Origin: Rhodospirillales bacterium 47_12_T64
Lineage (GTDB): Bacteria > Pseudomonadota > Alphaproteobacteria > Kiloniellales > Kiloniellaceae
DNA length: 14,175 nt
NCBI GenBank assembly: GCA_002162915.1
Contig: MABB01000065.1
Span: 4,270-18,444, forward strand
Reading direction: 5' to 3'
Shown: one piece after another, positions 1-6,126 of the stretch
How the letters are laid out: every line of letters begins with the position of its first letter
Numbering within the stretch: position 1 is the first letter of the stretch
Notes under the pieces: generated by a model
Seen by the model: the letters and a program-made list of their open reading frames with translations, nothing else
What the model was told of the DNA's origin: nothing
Database searches by the model: none
Made by a program: the position numbers and the translations under genes

Positions 1-1909
1 ATTCCCACCCGAGTTCGCCGACGTAGTTCACCCGCATGGCCAGAATATCTGGAGAAAACCCAATTTCAATCGCTTGCGTTGTCAGCCAAGGGAAAGCCTT
101 GTTCGCAAGGTCAGATCTTGTGATTTTTGACAAGAGATCACGAGAGCGCGGACCAGCAACAACCAGCGTTCCATAATTGTCGGTTATATTCTCAAATTCG
201 ACAGAACCATCGCCCGGCATATTGGATAGCAACCAATCCTCATCGTGCCATTCCCCTGCTCCCGCAGAGATTAACCAGTATTGATCTTCTGCAAGGCGGG
301 TTATGGTCATCTCGGTCATGACATGCCCTTTTCGGGACAAGAAGTAAGAAAGTGACATCCCGCCTATTTTTGGCATCTTACCGGCAATCATATAATCCAG
401 CCATTCAGTCGCTCCAGGGCCGAATACTTCATATTTAGTGAAACCACCCAGATCCAGAACCCCGACCCGCTCACGGACAGCCTTACATTCTGCCCGTACC
501 GCATCATTCCAGTTACGTCTATCATCTAAAAAGGATACGGTCTGTTCTTCGGGACGCTGTTCACCCTGCGGGAACCAGACGGCACGCTCCCATCCGCCTC
601 GTGCCCCGAAGAAAGCTCCCTTTTGCTTTAGCTTTTCATAGACCGGGGTCATCTTTGCTGGACGACCAGCAGGACGTTCTTCGTGAGGGAAAGGAATAGC
701 GTATTCGTTCTGATAAATCTCTATCGCTTTATCGACGACATATTTTTGAGTTCCATAGTCGGTATAACGACGTGGATCAAACATCCACATATCCCACTCG
801 GATTCACCTTCAAGCACCTGTTCCGCGATAATTTTTCCGGCACCGCCCGACTGGGTAATACCAAAACTGAAACCACAGCAATGATAGAAGTTATCCAGAC
901 CATAAGCCGGGCCAATATAAGGAAGGCCATCAGGTGTATAGGGAATAGGCCCATTGATTACACGTGCAACACCACCTTTTTCAAGGATCGGTACACGCGC
1001 CATGGCCTGTTCGATATACCACTCTATCCGCTCAAGATCATCGTTCCACAGTTGGGATGCAAAATTTTCTGGAAGGCCATCAAGCCAGTGTGGCGTCGCT
1101 TTCCACTCGTAAGGCCCAAGAATTAACCCATCTCGCTCCTGACGAAGGTAATAACTGTCATCGGGATCTCTCAGCAGTGGTAACTTCTTATCCCGTCCTT
1201 CCAATTCAGGAATAGCATCTGTCACAAGATACTGGTGGGAGAGAGAAACGATGGGGATATACTGGCCCACCATTGCTGCAATTTCGCCCCCACGATATCC
1301 CCCAGCATTAATGACCTTTTCGCAGGTAATCGAACCTTTTTCACAATCGACGCGCCATTCACCATTGGGGGTTTGGCTTATCGCAGTTACCCGATTGAAA
1401 CGAAGAATTTTCACACCGAGGTCACGGGCACCTTTTGCATAGGCTTGAGTGAGTTGGCTTGGGTCGATATCACCATCCAACGGGTCCCAAAGCCCGCCTT
1501 CAAGCTTGTGAGTTTCAAGGAAAGGGTAATAGTCCTTCATTTCGTTCGGCGTCATGATTTCATAATCAAGACCCTGAGCTTTTGCCATTGATTTGACGTG
1601 TTCGAATTCAAACATACGTTCATCAGATTGCGCTAATCGAATAGACCCCGTCCGAGAGTAATTCATGGGATAGTCAACTTCTTCGGACAAGCGCCCATAA
1701 AGCTCAACACCATACTTTTGCATCTTCATGATATTGACGCTGCTGGAATAGGTCGGGCAGTTACCTGCAGCATGCCAAGTCGAACCAGATGTCAGCTCAT
1801 CCATTTCCAGCAAAACAACATCCGTACATCCCATCTTAGCCAGATGGTACGCCGCGCTACATCCAACGGCCCCGCCACCAATGACAACAATTCTTGCATG
1901 ACTTTTCAT
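1..1909 (-). CDS. Dimethylglycine/sarcosine dehydrogenase-like flavoprotein, C-terminus beyond window
   Basis: The frame is open from an ATG at 1909 to the left edge, about 636 codons, with an AGGA ribosome site about 7 bases upstream. The N-terminus has a Rossmann FAD motif (GGGAVG, residues 11-16) and the STWHAAG motif (43-49). In the dimethylglycine dehydrogenase family the His of that motif (His46 here) carries covalent FAD. A DAO domain spans roughly residues 5-370, a short FAO_M-type linker follows, and a GcvT-like folate-binding domain starts near 430 and includes NYVGELGW close to the edge. Family members are about 800 residues, so some 170 are missing. The expected reaction is oxidation of dimethylglycine to sarcosine, with the methyl carbon passed to tetrahydrofolate. 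It lies 69 bp after the MttB-like gene on the same strand, so co-transcription is likely. Sarcosine dehydrogenase or another methylated-amine oxidase is possible; substrate cannot be read from sequence. Confidence 0.88.
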   Translation of the reverse strand, partial: MKSHARIVVIGGGAVGCSAAYHLAKMGCTDVVLLEMDELTSGSTWHAAGNCPTYSSSVNIMKMQKYGVELYGRLSEEVDYPMNYSRTGSIRLAQSDERMFEFEHVKSMAKAQGLDYEIMTPNEMKDYYPFLETHKLEGGLWDPLDGDIDPSQLTQAYAKGARDLGVKILRFNRVTAISQTPNGEWRVDCEKGSITCEKVINAGGYRGGEIAAMVGQYIPIVSLSHQYLVTDAIPELEGRDKKLPLLRDPDDSYYLRQERDGLILGPYEWKATPHWLDGLPENFASQLWNDDLERIEWYIEQAMARVPILEKGGVARVINGPIPYTPDGLPYIGPAYGLDNFYHCCGFSFGITQSGGAGKIIAEQVLEGESEWDMWMFDPRRYTDYGTQKYVVDKAIEIYQNEYAIPFPHEERPAGRPAKMTPVYEKLKQKGAFFGARGGWERAVWFPQGEQRPEEQTVSFLDDRRNWNDAVRAECKAVRERVGVLDLGGFTKYEVFGPGATEWLDYMIAGKMPKIGGMSLSYFLSRKGHVMTEMTITRLAEDQYWLISAGAGEWHDEDWLLSNMPGDGSVEFENITDNYGTLVVAGPRSRDLLSKITRSDLANKAFPWLTTQAIEIGFSPDILAMRVNYVGELGWE

Positions 1910-1947
1910 TATTTTTTCCTGTTCGACGCTACTATTTTTTTTGACAC

Positions 1948-1971
1948 CTTTTCTGGCATACTTTTCTGGCA
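1948..1971. repeat. Two direct copies of an 11-bp repeat in the mttB-like/dehydrogenase gap
   Basis: Read on the minus strand, TGCCAGAAAAG occurs twice, separated by TA (13-bp period), inside the 69-bp gap between the methyltransferase stop and the dehydrogenase start. Both copies are exact. The role is unknown. It may be slippage duplication or a site in the intercistronic mRNA. No hairpin with a U-tract is seen, so a terminator is not supported. Confidence 0.6.
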
Positions 1972-1978
1972 CCAGCTC

Positions 1979-3550
1979 TTAATTATGAGCACTTTTGGTC
2001 ATCAATGCCCTAGGCAACTTAATATCAAATTTTTGACGAATTTCTTTATCCATCTCCTCGCTGATATGTCGCGGGTGATGGTTGGCCATAGTATTCCTTA
2101 CAATTTCAGCTGCCAAAGACAAGGCGGTTGGCTTACCTTTTTCATCCCACTCATTCGGGCTGCTTCGCTCACCAGTATCTGGATAGAAATATTCGGATTG
2201 CATTACTGACAAGGTTTGATCTGCCCCCAAATAATGCCCGGGCCCCTCTTCACAAACACTCCGAATGGCTTCCATTGACAATGTATCTTCGTTTACTTCA
2301 ATACCTCTGACCGTTCTCAAGACCGAACCGATCGTATCATTATCGAGGACCAAACTCTCCAGACAAAATCCGAGCAAGCTCGCATGCATCCCTGCTGATT
2401 CGTAAACAAGATTGGTACCTGAATTCCCGGTAATGGCGTGATTGTAACCTTTTTCAGCACCAGCTTGATAATCCGGAATTTTTGAATCACACATCCCGCT
2501 TGGTACTCCGGTAGGAAGATCATAAAACCGTCCCATCTGAGCACAGGCTGCCACCAACAAGGCTTGTTCTCCGCTGCCACCGCTCATAGCCCCGGTACGA
2601 AGATCAGATACAAACGGCCAGGTCCCAAAGATAGCAGGTGCGCCGGGTTGAATAGCGTTTACATAACAAAGGCCAGCAAGAACTTCTGCTGTTTCCTGTA
2701 CAACGGCTCCTGCAAGGGAAGCCGGAGACGTTGCACCGGCCTGCCCCGCAGCCAATAACAGAACTGGCATGCCACCACGCACAGATACCTCCAGACATTT
2801 ACAGGCATCTTCGGCAAACTTTAAAGGTGGCACGACAAAACAGTTGGACATGCTGACGAAAGGACGTTCACGCCACTTTTTCTCACCACCCGCAATCATA
2901 TGCAGCATTTCCAGAGATTTTTCGACGTGATGTGGCTCTACCCAGCTGGAGCCAACATGTTTAGTTGTCCCTGAGACTGAAGCGTAACAAGTATTGAAGT
3001 CCATATCGAAAGGATCAGGAAGGTCGCGACACACAACAGAACGTTGAAAGAAATGAATGTTATCCAGCTTATCCATTTGGCGGGCGATATCATAGAGATC
3101 CTGTGTTGTAGATTCACGATAATCCCCGGTTTCGGCATTGACCATGTGAACAGCAGCCCCCGCCGTACCAAAGTACGTTTTGCTGCCCGTGAGTTCCATG
3201 TCATGTTTGGGGTCTTGGCCATAAAGCACGACATTTCTATTTACCTTTACCAGCATGTCTTCGACAAGGGCACGGGGGAAAGTAAGTCTTCCGTTGTCTT
3301 TTAGAATACCCCCTGCTGCTGTAATTACTTCAATACAACTAGGTATAGCATCTGCCAGTCCGATGTTTTCCAGCACGTCAAGCACAGCCGTATGGATACG
3401 CTTTATTTGAAGATCACTCAGAACTTTAAAATTACCACTTTCGAGCCCAGGGCGGACAGCTCTCGCTTCTTCGGTCAAGGGCGCAGATCTTATTGCTTGT
3501 CTTGCTACGCGGCCACCACGACGACGGTTCTGTGTAACTGCTTCACTCAT
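1979..3550 (-). CDS. MttB-superfamily corrinoid-dependent methyltransferase without pyrrolysine
   Basis: A 523-residue protein of the trimethylamine methyltransferase superfamily (COG5598). The basic start with RRRGGR near residue 10, GTAGAAVHM (128-136), the SDLRTGAMSGG region (315-325) and DSKIPDYQAG (355-364) all fit the family. The frame is read through without an internal TAG, so it belongs to the non-pyrrolysine branch. Known members of that branch demethylate glycine betaine (MtgB of Desulfitobacterium) or related quaternary amines, giving the methyl group to a cob(I)alamin-bound corrinoid protein. The start at 3550 has GGAGAG about 6 bases upstream. The next gene resembles dimethylglycine dehydrogenase, which would use the product of glycine betaine demethylation, so glycine betaine is the favoured substrate by inference. 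Proline betaine, carnitine or another betaine cannot be excluded. No corrinoid protein or folate methyltransferase gene lies in the window. Confidence 0.9.
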   Translation of the reverse strand: MSEAVTQNRRRGGRVARQAIRSAPLTEEARAVRPGLESGNFKVLSDLQIKRIHTAVLDVLENIGLADAIPSCIEVITAAGGILKDNGRLTFPRALVEDMLVKVNRNVVLYGQDPKHDMELTGSKTYFGTAGAAVHMVNAETGDYRESTTQDLYDIARQMDKLDNIHFFQRSVVCRDLPDPFDMDFNTCYASVSGTTKHVGSSWVEPHHVEKSLEMLHMIAGGEKKWRERPFVSMSNCFVVPPLKFAEDACKCLEVSVRGGMPVLLLAAGQAGATSPASLAGAVVQETAEVLAGLCYVNAIQPGAPAIFGTWPFVSDLRTGAMSGGSGEQALLVAACAQMGRFYDLPTGVPSGMCDSKIPDYQAGAEKGYNHAITGNSGTNLVYESAGMHASLLGFCLESLVLDNDTIGSVLRTVRGIEVNEDTLSMEAIRSVCEEGPGHYLGADQTLSVMQSEYFYPDTGERSSPNEWDEKGKPTALSLAAEIVRNTMANHHPRHISEEMDKEIRQKFDIKLPRALMTKSAHN

Positions 3551-3640
3551 TTCACTCTCTCCAGAAAAATCTTTGTTTGATTGTGGAGAACTCTGAAATT
3601 TTGAACAATTGATGCTTTTTCACCTATTGGTCACATTTAC

Positions 3641-3669
3641 TCAACATTTCGATTAAAAAGATGTATATT
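3641..3669 (+). promoter_or_regulatory. Possible promoter of the LysR gene
   Basis: A TCAACA box at 3641-3646 (4 of 6 matches to the -35 consensus) and TATATT at 3664-3669 (5 of 6 to the -10) are 17 bp apart, upstream of the regulator. They lie in the 152-bp divergent region (3551-3702) between the LysR gene and the methyltransferase gene. No convincing LysR T-N11-A dyad and no strong promoter toward the methyltransferase were found there. Confidence 0.4.
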
Positions 3670-3702
3670 AGCCTTTGAATTAATGAGTGTTATTTCTATT
3701 TC

Positions 3703-4644
3703 ATGGCTGATAGCTTGAGGATTTTTAACGTGCTACAAAAACGACAGCTTCCAAATTTAAATGCTCTTCGGGCATTTGAATCAGCAGCACGCCTCTTGAA
3801 TTTTCGAATGGCTTCTGAAGAACTCAACATAACACATTCCGCAATTAGCCATCATATCCGTAATTTAGAAGACCAACTTGGTATTAAACTTTTCAATCGA
3901 GCCGGGCGAAATGTTATCCTTACAGAATCAGGATTGCTCTATTTGCCCATCCTAAGCGACTGTTTTGACAGAATTGCTGACGGTGCTCGCTTGGTTCAAT
4001 CAAGAGAGCGTCCTAAAACCCTGATCGTACAGGTCTATATTACGGTCGCAATGTATTGGCTCTTGCCACGCATTCACGACTTTTTCCAAGACAGCAATGG
4101 CGTGCAAGCCCAAATTAACACCTCTTACCTAAATTGGGATTTCGACAGAAGTGGAACAGACGTCGGTATCATCTGGGCGACTAAAAAAGATCCCGATCTT
4201 GTCTATCAACATCTTGCCGAAGCACACCTTTCCCCCATGTGTCATAAAGACATTATGACAGGCGAACACCCTCTTCGAGAACCTAAAGACCTTCTGGACC
4301 ATCATATATTGCAACTATTCAATCATAATCGAGACTGGACAATGTGGTTCAAGGAAGCTGGTATAGAAGACTGGGCACCCGATCAGGCCATTACTTTTGA
4401 CAACTATCTCCTCGCATTAGAAGCTGCGAGTAAAGGGCGTGGAATTGCCATGACCAATAGCCCCTTTGCATCACCAAGAGAAACCAATGAAACTCTTGTC
4501 AGGCCCTTCGGTTCAAACAGTTGCCATAGTGGTGACTGGTATCTTGTTTGTAAAAAAGAACTCGCTGATAGCCCTAAGGTCAGAGCATTTTATAAATGGA
4601 TAATGAATGAATTGAACAAGGAACACGAAAAGAAGAGTGGATAG
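3703..4644 (+). CDS. LysR-family transcriptional regulator, GcvA type
   Basis: A 313-residue DNA-binding protein. The N-terminal winged helix-turn-helix covers about residues 16-75, with LPNLNALRAFESAAR at its start and the recognition-helix part THSAISHHIRNLE, both typical of the GcvA subgroup. The rest is a periplasmic-binding-protein-like effector domain (about 100-300). It is divergent from the MttB-like gene with 152 bp between them, the usual layout for a LysR protein controlling its neighbour; the inducer might be a betaine or its breakdown product. The start is uncertain: the ATG at 3703 has no clear ribosome site, whereas an in-frame GTG at 3730 is preceded by TTGAGGA with 8-base spacing and would give a start close to the GcvA-type domain. 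The end faces the tRNA-Glu terminator of the opposite strand. Confidence 0.88.
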   Translation: MADSLRIFNVLQKRQLPNLNALRAFESAARLLNFRMASEELNITHSAISHHIRNLEDQLGIKLFNRAGRNVILTESGLLYLPILSDCFDRIADGARLVQSRERPKTLIVQVYITVAMYWLLPRIHDFFQDSNGVQAQINTSYLNWDFDRSGTDVGIIWATKKDPDLVYQHLAEAHLSPMCHKDIMTGEHPLREPKDLLDHHILQLFNHNRDWTMWFKEAGIEDWAPDQAITFDNYLLALEAASKGRGIAMTNSPFASPRETNETLVRPFGSNSCHSGDWYLVCKKELADSPKVRAFYKWIMNELNKEHEKKSG

Positions 4645-4678
4645 TCTTTAACTGATCTCCAAAACATCTCCAGGAATC

Positions 4679-4700
4679 AAAAAAGCCGCTGATAAGCGGC
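4679..4700 (-). terminator. Intrinsic terminator of tRNA-Glu copy A
   Basis: Read on the minus strand, GCCGCT pairs with AGCGGC around a four-base TATC loop and is followed by six T. It sits 10 bp beyond the tRNA 3' end. On the plus strand no T-run follows, so it does not obviously stop transcription from the LysR gene. Confidence 0.85.
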
Positions 4701-4710
4701 CTTGAAGCGA

Positions 4711-4786
4711 TGGCGACCCCTACGGGATTCGAACCCGTGTTGCCGCCGTGAAAGGGCGGTGTCCTAGGCCTCTAGACGAAGGGGTC
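4711..4786 (-). tRNA. tRNA-Glu (anticodon UUC), copy A
   Basis: The minus strand folds as a complete 76-base tRNA. The acceptor arms GACCCCT and AGGGGTC pair; the anticodon arm is CCGCC and GGCGG around CTTTCAC, giving anticodon TTC; the T-arm has TTCGAAT; and the 3' CCA is encoded. The sequence is identical to copy B at 5188-5263. It has its own downstream terminator and probably its own promoter. Confidence 0.97.
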
Positions 4787-4803
4787 ATCTATCGGTGAGC
4801 AAG

Positions 4804-4832
4804 TAATTACCTATTTCAGAGACCCAATGCAA
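4804..4832 (-). promoter_or_regulatory. Presumed promoter of tRNA-Glu copy A
   Basis: On the minus strand TTGCAT (4827-4832) is followed after 17 bp by TAATTA (4804-4809), about 17 bp before the tRNA 5' end. The matches to consensus are poor, and the call rests mainly on spacing and on conservation of this stretch in both tRNA units, with the repeat ending just upstream of the TTGCAT box. Confidence 0.4.
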
Positions 4833-4835
4833 GCC

Positions 4836-5147
4836 CCTTTTTTCATCAAATATGATTTTTTTCTGTTTTTTATGAAAAAACGATATAATTTCCAATTCAT
4901 AGTTTTATATCAGTAGCCTACGAGGGGAATTGACCCACGAAATATGCCTTCTGTGAAAGTGATTTGGTATGTGTATTCTCGAATCGATATCTTCTGCTAC
5001 TTAATCAATTTCAATTCAGTCGATACGGTTTTGCGTTTAGCTCAGAAGGATAAATTTTTCTCGATCAATGTGATTGATTAGAAAAGTCCGTTTAATGCTC
5101 TGCTATTCGAGCTTATCACCTGACAGGAGTTATTTTATCCCTAGCTT
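4836..5147. other. AT-rich spacer between the two tRNA-Glu units
   Basis: This 312-bp stretch contains no recognisable gene on either strand and no repeat shared with the rest of the window. It holds an A/T-rich part with a 9-bp inverted repeat (TTTTTTCAT at 4838-4846, ATGAAAAAA at 4872-4880) and a better dyad at 5056-5085. A TATAAT at 4884-4889 has no good -35 partner. A short noncoding RNA cannot be excluded, but nothing supports one directly. Confidence 0.6.
5056..5085. repeat. Imperfect inverted repeat in the tRNA spacer
   Basis: The outer arms TTTTCT (5056-5061) and AGAAAA (5080-5085) and the inner arms ATCAAT (5064-5069) and ATTGAT (5073-5078) are exact complements around GTG. A 2-versus-1-base bulge lies between outer and inner arms. 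It could be an operator, a hairpin or a relic; no gene starts next to it. Confidence 0.5.
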
Positions 5148-5155
5148 CAGGAATC

Positions 5156-5177
5156 AAAAAAGCCGCTGATAAGCGGC
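5156..5177 (-). terminator. Intrinsic terminator of tRNA-Glu copy B
   Basis: Same hairpin as in copy A (GCCGCT, TATC loop, AGCGGC, six T on the minus strand). Because no terminator is visible between the vWA gene and this tRNA, it may also end transcripts coming from recJ and the vWA gene. Confidence 0.85.
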
Positions 5178-5187
5178 TTTGAAACGA

Positions 5188-5263
5188 TGGCGACCCCTAC
5201 GGGATTCGAACCCGTGTTGCCGCCGTGAAAGGGCGGTGTCCTAGGCCTCTAGACGAAGGGGTC
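5188..5263 (-). tRNA. tRNA-Glu (anticodon UUC), copy B
   Basis: Identical over all 76 bases to copy A, with encoded CCA and anticodon TTC in a CTTTCAC loop. With no difference in the mature sequence the two genes should make the same tRNA, so the second copy would affect dosage only. Confidence 0.97.
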
Positions 5264-5280
5264 ATCTATCGGTGAGCAAG

Positions 5281-5309
5281 GATTTACCTATTTCAGAGAC
5301 CCAATGCAA
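5281..5309 (-). promoter_or_regulatory. Presumed promoter of tRNA-Glu copy B
   Basis: TTGCAT (5304-5309) and TAAATC (5281-5286) on the minus strand, 17 bp apart, at the same place as in copy A. The -10-like box differs from copy A by two bases, so the two genes may be expressed at different strengths. The consensus match is weak. Confidence 0.4.
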
Positions 5310-5337
5310 GCCTTGAATTTCGATTCTGTATATTTTT

Positions 5338-6117
5338 TTATTTTTCCGTGCTCGCAAGCTTAAAAACCGGCGCTTTTTGGGCGACAGGAACACCGCCGAT
5401 TTCTTTGACAAGCTTCTCCATCATCGCAACACCAAAATCCTCGTAAGTGGTTGCGGTCTGAACAAATGCCCCTGTCCCCCCGATAACGAATTTTTCATAA
5501 TACCTATCGATAAAAGGATCTTCATTTACAATCGTAAGCCCGTTTATAACGATACCCTGTGCGGTTGATCGGTTGCGAACCAGTTCTGGTGGTGCTCCCT
5601 GATTTGAGCGACCATCACCAGAGATATCAATTACTTTTCGCGCCCCGATATAATCATTTATTTCCATCTGCCTTGTTGAGTAGGTAATGGCCCCGCCAAT
5701 CGACGTCCCGCCTCCAAATATAAAACGAGGTGTTTCATCAACACGATCAGCAAAAGCGAGCGCACTTTCTTCATCGGTGATCAAATGCCAGTCAACGGCG
5801 ACCTTTTGAAGGAGATTGTTTGCCCACTGAATTACGGAAACGGCCACTCCTCTGTCACCAGATACGGCAATTGCCTGAATAACCTGAGGTTCCCGAAAAG
5901 CCTGGGCTATTCCCCGCATTTGCAGGTCGAATTCCTGTGCGGAAACACTGGTTGAGGCATCAACAGCAAGGACAAGCTCAAGATCAACGTGGGGTTTATC
6001 TTGGGCTACAGTTCGCGCGGGATAAATAAGAACAACGGACAGAACAAATATTGAAAAGCAGGCCGAAAAAACTCTGCCAACGATAAGGTTTTTATAAAGA
6101 TCGAGCCATTGCCACAT
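5338..6117 (-). CDS. Secreted von Willebrand factor A protein, DUF1194 family
   Basis: A 259-residue protein of unknown function. Residues 1-39 form an export signal: a hydrophobic stretch of about 20 residues around 14-33, then ARTVAQD, a plausible cleavage region. The remainder is one vWA domain with a metal-ion-dependent adhesion site: DASTS (53-57), a Thr in GGGTSIGGA (138) and the Asp in DISGDGRSNQG (164-174). All the expected MIDAS positions appear present, so divalent-metal-dependent protein binding is likely, in the periplasm or outside the cell. There is no transmembrane segment after the signal and no lipobox. The gene begins 9 bp after recJ and is probably co-transcribed with it, though a functional link to DNA repair is not evident. 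The ribosome site is weak. Confidence 0.85.
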   Translation of the reverse strand: MWQWLDLYKNLIVGRVFSACFSIFVLSVVLIYPARTVAQDKPHVDLELVLAVDASTSVSAQEFDLQMRGIAQAFREPQVIQAIAVSGDRGVAVSVIQWANNLLQKVAVDWHLITDEESALAFADRVDETPRFIFGGGTSIGGAITYSTRQMEINDYIGARKVIDISGDGRSNQGAPPELVRNRSTAQGIVINGLTIVNEDPFIDRYYEKFVIGGTGAFVQTATTYEDFGVAMMEKLVKEIGGVPVAQKAPVFKLASTEK

Positions 6118-6126
6118 TAAAATATC

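Larger units (their letters stand above)
4671..4835 (-). repeat. tRNA-Glu unit, copy A of a 165-bp direct repeat
   Basis: This segment matches 5148-5312 base for base (offset 477) with only about four mismatches: two between terminator and tRNA and two in the presumed -10 region. The repeat covers the terminator, the whole tRNA gene and the presumed promoter, and identity stops right upstream of the -35-like box. The sequences outside are unrelated. Confidence 0.9.
5148..5312 (-). repeat. tRNA-Glu unit, copy B of a 165-bp direct repeat
   Basis: Second copy of the unit described at 4671-4835, about four mismatches in 165 bp. Its upstream end lies only 25 bp from the stop codon of the vWA gene. 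Neither copy is linked to an integrase or transposase, so this looks like a gene duplication rather than a mobile element. Confidence 0.9.

Noticed and set aside
683..2209. Several plus-strand open frames of 118-163 codons opposite the dehydrogenase and methyltransferase genes
   Set aside because: All overlap clear conserved coding sequence on the minus strand and show no domain or ribosome site worth naming.
1979..3550. Possible pyrrolysine-encoding trimethylamine methyltransferase
   Set aside because: There is no internal in-frame TAG; the reading frame covers the full family length and ends at TAA, so it is the non-pyrrolysine type.
3597..3612. Shared 9-mer ATTGTTCAA between the mttB/lysR gap and the glpX palindrome, as a common operator
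   Set aside because: Only one half-site is present in the mttB/lysR gap and the stretch is AT-rich, so chance similarity is likely.
4836..4890. Promoter with TATAAT at 4884-4889 driving a small RNA
   Set aside because: The hexamer 17 bp upstream matches the -35 consensus at only two positions and no terminator follows on the plus strand within the spacer.
4671..5312. Integrated mobile element flanked by tRNA-derived att repeats
   Set aside because: Both tRNA copies are complete with own terminators, the enclosed 312 bp has no integrase or other gene, and no partial tRNA end is present.
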